A stretch of DNA of 53,862 nt from Caldilineaceae bacterium SB0664_bin_27 (lineage in GTDB: Bacteria > Chloroflexota > Anaerolineae > Caldilineales > Caldilineaceae). Positions 43,287-51,417 of the stretch are shown here, in pieces. The notes under the pieces are model-generated. The model made no database searches and had not been told where the DNA came from. It saw only the letters and a list, made by a program, of their open reading frames with translations. Every line of letters begins with the position of its first letter. The first letter of the stretch is position 1. The DNA lies in contig VXRG01000185.1 in the NCBI GenBank assembly GCA_009838625.1, positions 1 through 53,862 of the forward strand, in the 5' to 3' direction. A program made the position numbers and the translations under genes.

Positions 43287-43733
43287 TCAAGAGGCGAAGT
43301 AGAACCACAGTACGGTGTAGAGGATACCAATGAGCGCGCCGACATACACCTCGGTCGGTGAATGGCCTATCAGTTCCTTCAACTCCTCTTCGCTGACAGG
43401 CTGGCCCGTGAAGAGCTCGCGCAGGATCTGATTCAGGACTTTTGCCTGCTTTCCAGCGGCCTGGCGCACTCCGGTGGCGTCATACATGACGACCAAGGCG
43501 AAGATGGCAGCCAGGGCAAAGATGTCGCTGCGGGGCCCAGAGCGATAGCCGACGGCCGAAACCAGGCTACAGACCATTGCTGCGTGGCTGCTAGGCATAC
43601 CACCGGCGCGTGCCAGCACGCGCAGGTCAAAGTCTCGCTTCAGGATCCATTCGAAGAGAAACTTGTAGAGCTGGACGAGCAGGCCAGCGCTCAATGGAAG
43701 CCAGATGATGGAGCTGTTGCCGAGTAGCTGCAT
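43287..43733 (-). CDS. Divergent PAP2-family (DUF212) membrane protein
   Basis: The 148-residue protein has several membrane segments (SIIWLPLSAGLLVQLYKFLF, YVGALIGILYTVLWFY) and the acid-phosphatase-like AGGMPSSHAAMV and GHSPTEVYVGALIG pieces, with MYDATGVRQAAGKQA between. Such proteins hydrolyse or scramble lipid phosphates, though the divergent group is not well characterised. It starts four bases after the xseB stop and is probably coupled to it. Confidence 0.9.
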   Translation of the reverse strand: MQLLGNSSIIWLPLSAGLLVQLYKFLFEWILKRDFDLRVLARAGGMPSSHAAMVCSLVSAVGYRSGPRSDIFALAAIFALVVMYDATGVRQAAGKQAKVLNQILRELFTGQPVSEEELKELIGHSPTEVYVGALIGILYTVLWFYFAS

Positions 43734-43737
43734 TGAT

Positions 43738-43989
43738 CTACCGATCTGCTTCGCCGGTAAGCTCAGAAACAGTTCCGTCCGGCTCCCACTTTCTGACCCG
43801 CAGTTCGGCTTCTTCGAGCAGGATTCCGCAGCGCTCGGCGAGTTTCACTCCTGCCTCGTACAGATCCAGAGAATCGGCGAGCGGTAGATCGGCTGCTTCG
43901 AGCCGGTCCAGGATTTCCTGAAGCCGTGCGTAGCTTTCTTCGTAGGAAAGTTCGGGAGCCTCTTCAGGCGCGCAGTTCTGGTTTTCCAT
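43738..43989 (-). CDS. xseB: Exodeoxyribonuclease VII small subunit
   Basis: From ATG 43989 (AAAGGAAGG site) the product has 83 residues. It has the XseB signature LSYEESYARLQEILDRLEAA and LADSLDLYEAGVKLAERCG. It is the helical subunit that binds XseA in exonuclease VII. No xseA is in this window, so the large subunit must be encoded elsewhere. The open frame continues upstream without need. Confidence 0.93.
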   Translation of the reverse strand: MENQNCAPEEAPELSYEESYARLQEILDRLEAADLPLADSLDLYEAGVKLAERCGILLEEAELRVRKWEPDGTVSELTGEADR

Positions 43990-44219
43990 TGCCTTCCTTT
44001 CGGTACCACCAAGATGGGCATCAGTATACCAGAGAAAGTACAGGTTCAGGGAATAGTGAAGGGGGCGCCGACATTCAGCTTGTGTACATTGATGTGTTAA
44101 CCTGTTTCGGATATGGAGCATAGAGTTCTGACGACGGCAGCATAAAAAAACTTGACGGCGCCTGATGTTGCAACGGGGATGGACGGGTCATGGCGCAGGA
44201 TCGTGAGAAGGAGAGCAAG

Positions 44220-45047
44220 ATGGACGCTAGTGAACAGCATCGACCGGCCGTTGTTATAGTTGAGCCGGACCTCTTTTTTTCGGTCAGGCTGGAGGATGTT
44301 GTGCGATCAGCGGGCGGCGAGCCGGTCACGATCATGAACGCGGACCAGTTTGTGGCTACGGTTGAACGGTACTTCCCCGTGCTGGCGCTGCTCGATCTGA
44401 AGACGCCAGGAGATTGGGAGTCCGCCGTCCGACAGTGCAAAGTGAAGCCTCATACGCGTCAGACTCCAGTCTATGCGTTCGGGAGCCACGTCGACGTGGA
44501 GACGCTGAGGCGGGCGCGCGAAGCGGGCGCCGATCATGCCTGGGCGCGGAGCCGCATGATGGAGCAGCTTGTGGAGGTTGTTGGCCGGCACATTGTGCCT
44601 CCCGTTCGCGAGCTTGAAGGCAGTGATGATCCTCCGAGTCGCGCCGCGGTTGCGGGGCTGCTTGCCTTCAATCAGGGCCGTTTCTTCGATCAACACGAAT
44701 ACCTGGAGTTGGCCTGGAATGAAGAAACACGCCCGGTAAGGGACGTGTACCAGGGTATCTTGCAGGTCGGCGTGGCCTTTCTTCAGATAGAGCGAGGTAA
44801 CCGGCGCGGCGCCCTAAAGTTGTTTCGCCGCGGATTGCCGAAGCTGCGCGGGGTGGCCGATGTATGCCAGGGGATCAAAGTAGGCGTATTTCGAACGAAG
44901 GCTGAGCAGATTCATCGTGCGCTTTCTGCGTTGGATCCGGAGCAGCCTGTAGAAACCTCTGGCATTTCGTTTCCGGACGTGGAGTTCGAGAATCCTTATG
45001 ATGCCGAGAAGCCAGAGGACCTTGGCATTACTTTGCCTGGGGAGTGA
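44220..45047 (+). CDS. Receiver-like domain fused to DUF309
   Basis: The ATG at 44220 follows AAGGAG with good spacing; ATG 44190 would add ten residues. The N-terminal ~115 residues resemble a CheY receiver (VVIVEPDLFFSVRLED, phospho-Asp position in LALLDLKTPG) but lack the usual acid pair and the Lys. The C-terminal half has the DUF309 core FDQHEYLELAWNEETRP, GVAFLQIERGNRRGALKLFR. DUF309 proteins have unknown function. The fusion, with a degenerate receiver, points to a phosphorylation-independent or evolved input. It stands alone between xseB (divergent) and the two small genes (convergent). Confidence 0.8.
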   Translation: MDASEQHRPAVVIVEPDLFFSVRLEDVVRSAGGEPVTIMNADQFVATVERYFPVLALLDLKTPGDWESAVRQCKVKPHTRQTPVYAFGSHVDVETLRRAREAGADHAWARSRMMEQLVEVVGRHIVPPVRELEGSDDPPSRAAVAGLLAFNQGRFFDQHEYLELAWNEETRPVRDVYQGILQVGVAFLQIERGNRRGALKLFRRGLPKLRGVADVCQGIKVGVFRTKAEQIHRALSALDPEQPVETSGISFPDVEFENPYDAEKPEDLGITLPGE

Positions 45048-45108
45048 AGTGGAGAAAAGTATTGTTCAAGTAGGAAGCCGTTCGGTTTGAGCACAGACAG
45101 CTCGTTGC

Positions 45109-45495
45109 TCAAGCGCAGTGGTTCGTTTCGGAATCGCTGGGGGAGCGAGGCGCCCCGACTGGGTTCTTCTCCTTCAACGCAGCTAGGCGCCCGCGTTGCG
45201 AAAGGCGCAGCGTTGTCGAGGGGAACTTATGGTTGCTGAGGAGCAGGTCCAGCTCCTCCAACCTGCGTACGTCTTGCAATGGGACTTGAGTCGCTTCACC
45301 GCTTAGAGGATGCAGGAGGTACTCTTTCCTGCCGTCAAGGTAGCGGTGGGATTTGAGCGTGCCGCCATTCAGCAGCGCGTGCAGAATGCGGACCTGCGAT
45401 GGGGAAGGGACGTTCTTCTGAGAATCAGGAAGGAAACGAAAGATCAGGGCTTGCAGGCTCTTCCCCACTCTTGCGGCCGCAGCGGCGGGAATCAT
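45109..45495 (-). CDS. Hypothetical protein, third gene of the radical SAM operon
   Basis: The 128-residue protein starts at an ATG sharing four bases with the preceding stop (ATGA), so it is translationally coupled. It reads MIPAAAAARVGKSLQALIFR, with HALLNGGTLKSHRYLDGRKE and HPLSGEATQVPLQDVRRLEE in the middle, and a basic tail with Asn/His/Cys at the end. HALLNGG...LKSHR followed by an LxxLEELDLL stretch suggests a helix-turn-helix-like fold. I do not recognise a family. Confidence 0.6.
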   Translation of the reverse strand: MIPAAAAARVGKSLQALIFRFLPDSQKNVPSPSQVRILHALLNGGTLKSHRYLDGRKEYLLHPLSGEATQVPLQDVRRLEELDLLLSNHKFPSTTLRLSQRGRLAALKEKNPVGAPRSPSDSETNHCA

Positions 45496-45698
45496 CCCAG
45501 TTCGTGGACGTGCTCTTGCAGTTTGCGCTGGCTGATCTTTACGTAGTGGTCGCCCTTGATCTGTGCCATTTCCTCGTCTGACAGGCGCAGACGCAAGATA
45601 TCGAGGGCGTCTTCCGGGCTCTGGCCGTAAGCAAGCTTCTTCTTGCCATTCTTCATGTCGAACAGGTACATGTAGTGAGGATTGGAGAAGCTACTCAT
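45492..45698 (-). CDS. Hypothetical 68-residue protein coupled to the radical SAM gene
   Basis: Starts three bases after the radical SAM stop and overlaps the next gene by four. It reads YMYLFDMKNGKKKLAYGQSP, then EDALDILRLRLSDEEMAQIK and LQEHVHELG, a mixed alpha/beta look. It lacks cysteines. The tight coupling suggests a partner, regulator or possible substrate peptide of the radical SAM enzyme. I cannot name it. Confidence 0.65.
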   Translation of the reverse strand: MSSFSNPHYMYLFDMKNGKKKLAYGQSPEDALDILRLRLSDEEMAQIKGDHYVKISQRKLQEHVHELG

Positions 45699-45701
45699 CG
45701 G

Positions 45702-47159
45702 TCAGGCTTTCACCAGCGCCTGCTGGTACATGCCGTCGTAGCCGCGCTGCTTCTGCTCGTCGGTCAGGCCGCGATTCACCTCCGCGTCATACTTCCCGGC
45801 AAGCAACTCCCGGTAGAATCCGTAGTTGACGCCTTTCACCTTCTCATCATCCGGGAAACGATGATAGTTGTCTTTGCTCATCAGGCTCTTGCCCTCGGCG
45901 ATCAGCTGAAAGCCGAGTGCCGAGCCGGGATAGGGCGCGTAGTATGAGATGGAAGGGAAGACCCGCTTCATTCTCTTGAGCATGCGCATCGTTTTGAAGG
46001 CATCCTCGTCCGTTTCACCTGGAATGCCCAACATGATGTTCGACCAGAAGACGGGCGGCTCCTTCCCCTCTGCCACCATCTCATCGCCGATGCGGTTTAC
46101 CAGATCGATGGCATAGTTGTTGTCTTCCTCGGTGCATTCCTTGTTGAGCAGCTTCAGAATGCGGTCACTGCCTGACTCAAAGCCGATGGAGATCAGGTTC
46201 CAATTGGTCTCCCGAATCAGGGCAGTGAACAGATCCGGCCACTGACGAACCGTGTCGGCGCGGCCGGCCGCCCAATATGGCCAAACTTTGTTGGCGCGAC
46301 GAGGGTACTCTTCGATCCACTCCTGCAGCCACTTGGGGTTCTGGAAGAACATGGAATCGTGAATTACGACAGAGCCGACACCGTATTTCTCGTCGAGCGC
46401 GTTGAGTTCGTCGATTATCATCGGGACGGGACGACGGCCCATGTTGGGGATGTATGAGGCCTCGTTGCAGAACACGCATTGCCAGGGGCAGACCCTGCTT
46501 GTAATGATGGTAGCAACGGGCGGAGGTCCCCAGCCACATTCCGGTTCCATCGGCCAGTTGAACTTTCGTTCGAGATTCAGAGCGCGCACAGCTCGCCGGG
46601 GCCGACCATTGGAGAGCGCTTCTTTCCAGTTGGCCGGTTTGGGCCACAACTCCCTGTCAATCTCGGGCCATTCGGCCATGGATTTCGAACCCTGGCCCAG
46701 AAACACTCTCGAGAAACTGTCGGGGTTCCGTACCAGATCGAGGATCACCTCTTCGCCGGCTCCCTGGCAGATCTTGTCAAAGGCGTCAACCTCGGCCATC
46801 TCATCAGGCGCGACTGTCGCATGCATACCGCCGGCAAGCACCAGGCCGTCGGGATTGATCTCCTTGAAGATCTGGGCGGCTTTCAGGGCCACGGGGAATG
46901 TATAGCTGCGCACGTTCATCAGGGCCATCTTGTAGCCGCGCAGTTTCGGAGCGAGCTGATCCCAAGAGGTGACGGCCCGCGTAGAAACGATGTCGGTCTT
47001 CAGGCCGTTCTGATGCATTATGGTGCGCAACAGCCCAAGACCGTGGTCCTGCCACTGTTCGTGGGGACCCTGTGGATAGACCAGGTCGCCCAAGTCGCCC
47101 AGATCGATCCAAACTATTTCGCTTTCCCGCTGATTGCCAACCGGCCAGCTCAACTTCAA
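45702..47159 (-). CDS. B12-binding-type radical SAM protein
   Basis: The ~485-residue enzyme has an N-terminal cobalamin-binding-like half (GLGLLRTIMHQNGLKTDIVS, then GLVLAGGMHATVAPDEM) and a radical SAM core with CPWQCVFC (C-x3-C-x2-C), preceded by VATIITSRV. IGFESGSDRILKLLNKECTE and MLGIPGETDEDAFKTMRML are typical of the class. Many members methylate unactivated carbons. The start is TTG 47159 with GGAGG eight bases upstream; TTG 47174 is the longer alternative. It leads a run with the 68- and 128-residue proteins. Confidence 0.88.
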   Translation of the reverse strand: MKLSWPVGNQRESEIVWIDLGDLGDLVYPQGPHEQWQDHGLGLLRTIMHQNGLKTDIVSTRAVTSWDQLAPKLRGYKMALMNVRSYTFPVALKAAQIFKEINPDGLVLAGGMHATVAPDEMAEVDAFDKICQGAGEEVILDLVRNPDSFSRVFLGQGSKSMAEWPEIDRELWPKPANWKEALSNGRPRRAVRALNLERKFNWPMEPECGWGPPPVATIITSRVCPWQCVFCNEASYIPNMGRRPVPMIIDELNALDEKYGVGSVVIHDSMFFQNPKWLQEWIEEYPRRANKVWPYWAAGRADTVRQWPDLFTALIRETNWNLISIGFESGSDRILKLLNKECTEEDNNYAIDLVNRIGDEMVAEGKEPPVFWSNIMLGIPGETDEDAFKTMRMLKRMKRVFPSISYYAPYPGSALGFQLIAEGKSLMSKDNYHRFPDDEKVKGVNYGFYRELLAGKYDAEVNRGLTDEQKQRGYDGMYQQALVKA

Positions 47160-47252
47160 CAGATTATCCTCCAACCTCCAAGACCGCAGGTTTCAGCCGG
47201 TTCTTTGTCTGCTGACTCCCAATCCCAAACGTCGTTTGCAACTCGACCTGTC

Positions 47253-47284
47253 CAAGGTCGACGCAGTGCAAGGTCGACACGGTG
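47253..47284. repeat. 16-bp tandem repeat in the radical SAM upstream region
   Basis: CAAGGTCGACGCAGTG and CAAGGTCGACACGGTG lie head to tail about 95 bases upstream of the radical SAM start, followed by CAAGGG. Each carries a GTCGAC palindrome, so paired protein binding is possible. Confidence 0.4.
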
Positions 47285-47361
47285 CAAGGGAGGCTTCCGG
47301 CATACGGTATTGGACCTTCAACCGCCTCCTTTCCCCGTGAGAAAAGAGACGTCAGTTCACG

Positions 47362-47733
47362 TCACGTGCTGGTATACCGGCCGACCGAATCGTCGATCTC
47401 TTCGGCCCAGGCATCGATGCCTCCGTCCATACTGACGGCATTGGACCAGCCCTGCTGACGAAGGAAGACTGTCACTTGCGCGCTGCGCAGCCCCTTATGA
47501 CAGAACAGGACCACATCGGTATCCTTGTTCTGGCGCAGTTTATCGGGAACCGCATCGAGCCGACGTTCGCGCAGGTCACTCAGCGGCATGCTGATGAACT
47601 CTCCCTCCGGAAGAGTTGCCAGTTCAAGTTCCTTGAGCTCACGCACGTCGACCAGAAAAAATTTCGTGCCTTCTTTTTGTTTGGCAGTGACGTCGTGCAC
47701 GCTGACTTCCGGAGCGCCATAGGGATTGGGCAT
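47362..47733 (-). CDS. Rhodanese-domain sulfurtransferase
   Basis: The 123-residue single-domain protein has FFLVDVRELKELELATLPEG at the start and the active-site loop VVLFCHKGLRSAQVTVFLRQ with the persulfide-forming Cys. It moves sulfur as a persulfide, possibly to Fe-S or molybdopterin synthesis given the A-type carrier and moaA nearby, which is inference. ATG 47733 has a weak site only. Confidence 0.9.
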   Translation of the reverse strand: MPNPYGAPEVSVHDVTAKQKEGTKFFLVDVRELKELELATLPEGEFISMPLSDLRERRLDAVPDKLRQNKDTDVVLFCHKGLRSAQVTVFLRQQGWSNAVSMDGGIDAWAEEIDDSVGRYTST

Positions 47734-47820
47734 CGTCTTTGCTCACGTTCTCTTGTAGCGGGTGGTTAGCAATTTGCAAAGGAATGCGTTCGCGATAGGC
47801 GAAGAGAGACCTTCTTCAGA

Positions 47821-48213
47821 CTAGAAGTCGGCGGGATCGATTGGCTGCCGCCCTCCGTAACCGGCATCAACGTCGTGCCAGTATGCGAGTTCCTCTTCAC
47901 CGTGCTTCCAACAGAGGTAGACTTCGCGCCCATCTCGAATCGACAAGAAATCTATCAGGCCCATGTCGATATCTTTTACCAGAATCCCCATTTTGAGGAT
48001 CCCTTTGACGCTTGTCTCCAGTTTGTCGAATTGGGAGTAGACTGATCCGGCGGCTGCATTGCCCCCGTTCTGGGCTGCCTTTTGGAGCACCGGCCAGATT
48101 TCGGGACGCAGACGGATGATCTCACTGCGCGCCTCTTGCACTTGTGACATCAATTCTTTGACAGCAGGGAGCGCGGCTTTCGCCTCATCCAAGGTGTAAT
48201 AGCGGGCTTGCAT
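47821..48213 (-). CDS. DUF2203-family protein
   Basis: The 130-residue protein starts YYTLDEAKAALPAVKELMSQ and ends with LCWKHGEEELAYWHDVDAGY, the hallmark of DUF2203. GGAG precedes the ATG. Function is unknown; most members are in bacteria with thermophilic or actinobacterial-like gene content. It sits between the rhodanese and A-type carrier genes on the same strand. Confidence 0.85.
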   Translation of the reverse strand: MQARYYTLDEAKAALPAVKELMSQVQEARSEIIRLRPEIWPVLQKAAQNGGNAAAGSVYSQFDKLETSVKGILKMGILVKDIDMGLIDFLSIRDGREVYLCWKHGEEELAYWHDVDAGYGGRQPIDPADF

Positions 48214-48337
48214 GACACTCCAACCCGGTCAGGACAAAAGAAAGTCTCGCAGGCTGCCCGGGTTCTTGGAATCCGGACAACCTGCAAGTTGCTGGACATT
48301 ACTTTGCCTCTGCCGACCAGAACTGATCGACGAGCGA

Positions 48338-48757
48338 TTAGTGGCCGCAGCCACCACTGCCGCAGCCTGCGCCGGCGGCTGCGCCAGCCGGGGCGCCGTT
48401 GGTGCGGAAGCTGCTCCCGCAGCCACACGAACTGACAGCGTTGGGATTCTCAATGTGGAATCCGCCGCCCATCAGATTGTCGATATAGTCGATGCTGGAG
48501 CCCCCAACATAGAAGAAGCTGGTCGGGTCGACCACGACTCGCAGCCCAAACTGCTCGAAGACCTGGTCCGCATCCTGGATGTCGTCGTCAAAGGTCATGC
48601 CGTACTGCATACCTCCACAGCCGCCGCCCTTGACAAAGACTCGCAATGCGTGGGACTCACGCAGCCCCTTCTGATCGAGGATACCGCCAAGTTTCTCGGC
48701 AGCAGTTGCCGTAAGTGTGATTTCCTGCGTCGCGGTGTCGGTCAAAGTAATGTCCAT
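48338..48757 (-). CDS. A-type Fe-S carrier (IscA/SufA/ErpA family)
   Basis: The 139-residue protein has ALRVFVKGGGCGGMQYGMTF (Cys47) and CGCGSSF (Cys111, Cys113), the three conserved ligands of A-type carriers, preceded by GGGFHIENPNAVSS. It delivers Fe-S clusters to enzymes such as MoaA. Unusually, a Gly/Ala/Cys-rich tail (GAAAGAGCGSGGCGH) adds two Cys and a His. AAGGAG precedes ATG 48757. Confidence 0.93.
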   Translation of the reverse strand: MDITLTDTATQEITLTATAAEKLGGILDQKGLRESHALRVFVKGGGCGGMQYGMTFDDDIQDADQVFEQFGLRVVVDPTSFFYVGGSSIDYIDNLMGGGFHIENPNAVSSCGCGSSFRTNGAPAGAAAGAGCGSGGCGH

Positions 48758-48912
48758 CAGGATCTCCTTGCGTGTAATGATGAATCCGACTTGATTTCTT
48801 GAAACGAATATCGACTATTTCGCCGTCACTTCAGCGTTGGATTTCGCTATGAATTATAACGCAATCCCGCTTCAAAATCGAAAGGTGCAATCAGACGCCT
48901 GCGTTCTCCATA

Positions 48913-50043
48913 TCAGCCGCCGATCTGATTCATGGCCCGGTCTTCGGCAAAGACGCCTGTAGCCAGCCCATGGCCCCACGGCTTATGGAAGGCTCCCTCC
49001 TTCATCAGAGCCCGAATCTTATCGAAATCTGCGCCGGCGCGCAAAGGCGACAGCAGATCAACCTCGTCGTCGCGCAGCAGGCACAGACGCAGCTTGCCGT
49101 CTGCGGTCAGGCGGACGCGGCCGCAGCCCTGGCAAAAGGGTTCGGTTACGCTGCTGATAAAGCCCAGTGTACCCTTGGCACCAGGAATACGAAACGGACG
49201 ACTGGGGTCGACAAAATCGTAGCTTGCCTCCTCCAGCGCGCCGAAGACTGACTCTACTTTTTCGCGGATTTCGCGAAAGGAGACGACATGGCTCAACTGG
49301 AAGTCGCTGACCTCTCCAAATGGCATCATTTCAATGAAGCGGACTTCCCACTCTTCATCGATTGTCAGGCCGGCCAAGTCGATGACGTCCTCCTCGTTGA
49401 AGCCGCGAGTCACAACACAGTTCAGTTTGACAGGAGTCAGCCCGGCCTTCTCGGCGGCCTCGATGCCGCGCCATACATCTTCAATGTCCCCCCAGCGCGT
49501 GATACGGCGAAAGCGCCCAGGATCGATGGTATCTATGCTGATGTTCACCCTGTTCAGCCCCGCCTCGGACAGTGGCTGCGCCAACTCGTTGAGGAGGAGC
49601 GCGTTGGTCGTCATGGCGACATCCCGGATTCCCGGAATCGAGGCAATCTGACTCACCAGCTCCACCACGCCCGGTCGAATGGTAGGCTCGCCGCCGGTCA
49701 GGCGAATCTTGTCTACGCCCAAGCTGGCGGCTACGTTGACCAGGAAAATGATCTCCTCATCCGACATCAGCTCATGGCGCGGTCGGAACTGCATATGTTC
49801 AGGCATGCAATAGACGCAACGCAAATTGCAGGCGTCGGTCAAGCTAATGCGCAGGTAGCGAACGCGGCGGCCATAGCTGTCGTGAGTCGGCTCAGTCATC
49901 GCCTTCAGGGCGTCCGCGCCAGGCGGGGGGAACAGAGTCACGCTGCCATATTTTGTTCGATGCTTTTGCCCGTTCTGCCCGGAAACTGCCCCCTCGGTCA
50001 GAGGCAACTCATGCAGGTCCGGATTGCGCATTGTCGTCGGCAT
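48913..50043 (-). CDS. moaA: GTP 3',8-cyclase (molybdenum cofactor biosynthesis)
   Basis: The product of up to 376 residues is a radical SAM enzyme that makes the pterin ring of Moco. It has the N-terminal cluster CNLRCVYC at 72-79 preceded by LRISLTDA, KIRLTGGEPTIRPG for SAM binding, the C-terminal cluster FCQGCGRVRLTADGKLRLC, and a terminal Gly-Gly needed for activity. The first ~48 residues are extra to the family, so ATG 49899 (residue 49, MTEPTHDSYGRR) may be the real start. The nearby A-type carrier and SufR-like regulator agree with Fe-S dependence. Confidence 0.95.
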   Translation of the reverse strand: MPTTMRNPDLHELPLTEGAVSGQNGQKHRTKYGSVTLFPPPGADALKAMTEPTHDSYGRRVRYLRISLTDACNLRCVYCMPEHMQFRPRHELMSDEEIIFLVNVAASLGVDKIRLTGGEPTIRPGVVELVSQIASIPGIRDVAMTTNALLLNELAQPLSEAGLNRVNISIDTIDPGRFRRITRWGDIEDVWRGIEAAEKAGLTPVKLNCVVTRGFNEEDVIDLAGLTIDEEWEVRFIEMMPFGEVSDFQLSHVVSFREIREKVESVFGALEEASYDFVDPSRPFRIPGAKGTLGFISSVTEPFCQGCGRVRLTADGKLRLCLLRDDEVDLLSPLRAGADFDKIRALMKEGAFHKPWGHGLATGVFAEDRAMNQIGG

Positions 50044-50077
50044 TTGTACGGAATCTCTAATTGGATTTACGTATCCG

Positions 50078-50737
50078 TCAGAAGGTCAGGTCGACCATCT
50101 CAAGCCCGGACGAACGCTCTTCGGCAGCAGTTTGAACACGAAAACTGCAGCAGTGTCCGCCGTCGGCGATTGCTTGTACCTGGTCGCAGTGCTGTCCACT
50201 AAGCGTTTCCACCAGCGCCAAGTCCATGCAACACAACTCCCTGTGTTCAGCGGCGACGCCGGTGTAGGGGCAGTTATGCGTATGCAGAGTGGCCTCTGAC
50301 GCATTCCATTGGGCCAGGTAGCCTCGTTCATTGAGAAAGGAGACAACCCTTTGCATACGGTCATCAAGGGGCTCATCGCCTGGACAGTCCTCGGTGAGCG
50401 GCCGCGCCATATCCTGTGCAAGCTTGCGGAAGCAGCCGTCGATTTTGTCGGCAGGCAGAATCTGCTTCATCTGACTGACGACGCCGGCTGTCAGCAAGGC
50501 AAAGTTGTCCGGAAAGTAGGCGTCCGCCTCCGCGGTAAGAGAGTACAGTTGCTGCGGACGGCCGACAGACCGGCGCCCTTTTGCTTTGGACACCGCGATC
50601 AGGTTGTCGGCAAGCAGAATATCCAGGTGATATCTCACCGAAATCGGAGCCATGTCCAAGCGGTCAGCCAGTGCACCGACAGATGACTGCCCATCTTGCT
50701 TCAGGATCTCCAGAATGCGGCTGCGTACTGTCTGCAC
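50078..50737 (-). CDS. SufR-like Fe-S-sensing helix-turn-helix regulator
   Basis: The 219-residue protein has a DeoR/ArsR-type winged helix (residues 1-60, VGALADRLDMAPISVRYHLD) and a C-terminal half with cysteines at 156, 169/170, 184 and 196/197. Spacing C-x12-C resembles the cluster-binding pattern of SufR, a repressor of Fe-S assembly genes. The GTG start has GGAG eight bases upstream. It lies 34 bases upstream of moaA on the same strand and may regulate it and itself. Its own promoter is at 50776-50804 and a palindrome lies just upstream. Confidence 0.83.
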   Translation of the reverse strand: MQTVRSRILEILKQDGQSSVGALADRLDMAPISVRYHLDILLADNLIAVSKAKGRRSVGRPQQLYSLTAEADAYFPDNFALLTAGVVSQMKQILPADKIDGCFRKLAQDMARPLTEDCPGDEPLDDRMQRVVSFLNERGYLAQWNASEATLHTHNCPYTGVAAEHRELCCMDLALVETLSGQHCDQVQAIADGGHCCSFRVQTAAEERSSGLEMVDLTF

Positions 50738-50775
50738 AGATCTACTCCGAATCGAAAGTCGTCAAGACTGCATAA

Positions 50776-50804
50776 ATCTTAGCAGAATTCGCGCCTTATG
50801 TCAA
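50776..50804 (-). promoter_or_regulatory. Strong sigma-70 promoter of the SufR-like gene
   Basis: TTGACA (50804-50799) and TAAGAT (50781-50776) are separated by 17 bases, close to consensus. The start site would be near 50769, ~32 bases before the GTG. It may serve the moaA gene too. Confidence 0.75.
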
Positions 50805-50809
50805 ACATA

Positions 50810-50829
50810 TTTATGAACAAATTCATAAA
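50810..50829. promoter_or_regulatory. Palindromic operator candidate
   Basis: TTTATGAA CAAA TTCATAAA is a perfect 8+8 inverted repeat with a 4-base spacer, six bases upstream of the -35. Its position fits binding by the SufR-like regulator for autoregulation, or control of the divergent side. Confidence 0.55.
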
Positions 50830-51417
50830 AAACCATTACGAAGTCTTCGGGCCAGTGGATTAAGGTACATTCTTGCTCCGGTCCAGTTTTCGAATCTTCT
50901 GTCATGTGGAGAAGGAGCAGCCTTAACCGATGGGTCCAAACGTTGCCTCAATACTTAAACGATTCGGCAGTGTCGAGTATTGAAAGCACCCTTGACTAGC
51001 GGTATGCGTTAGGCTAAAATGCCCACTGTCCTCACGGGGGACCGGTCATCAATTCATACGCACGGCAACCAACCAAAATACATGAGGTTTCACCCTGCTT
51101 CGATGCCCCCCTGTAGCTCGGACAATACCGGCCAATGCAAGACCCTTCCCGGTTGTGCGATCGCATCCGATATTTGCGCGAAAGGAGACAGAATGAGCCA
51201 AGCAGTCTCGTGAGCGACCAGAACCTCCAAGATTAATTCTAATCGTACTTTTGCTTTTCCAGGTGCCCCGGAACTTTACGCCAAAACGTTGCGTCATTTT
51301 TTTAGGATTGTCTACACAGTTGTAAGTTCAATCCTGCATTGAAAGCCACTTCTGACACTATTGACGCCTAATTGAACCCGGTTCATTAATCGTCAGCCAT
51401 TCACGAAAGAGTTCCCT
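50830..51417. other. Long noncoding region with a plus-strand promoter and leader
   Basis: A promoter lies at 50992-51020, after which ~390 bases run before the ATG at 51418. Within it GAAAGGAGACAGA precedes a seven-codon frame (51193-51213, MSQAVS), which may be a leader peptide or a dead start. No riboswitch class was identified. Confidence 0.4.
50992..51020 (+). promoter_or_regulatory. Plus-strand promoter candidate
   Basis: TTGACT (50992-50997) and TAAAAT (51015-51020) with a 17-base spacer. It points toward the secreted protein gene at 51418. Confidence 0.6.

Noticed and set aside
46479..47435. Plus-strand 318-codon frame
   Set aside because: Antisense of the radical SAM gene, which has its Cys motif and partner genes.
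51021..51417. c-di-GMP or other riboswitch in the leader (ACGCACGGCAACC)
   Set aside because: Only a short fragment resembles a consensus, and the partner stems and conserved loops are not found.
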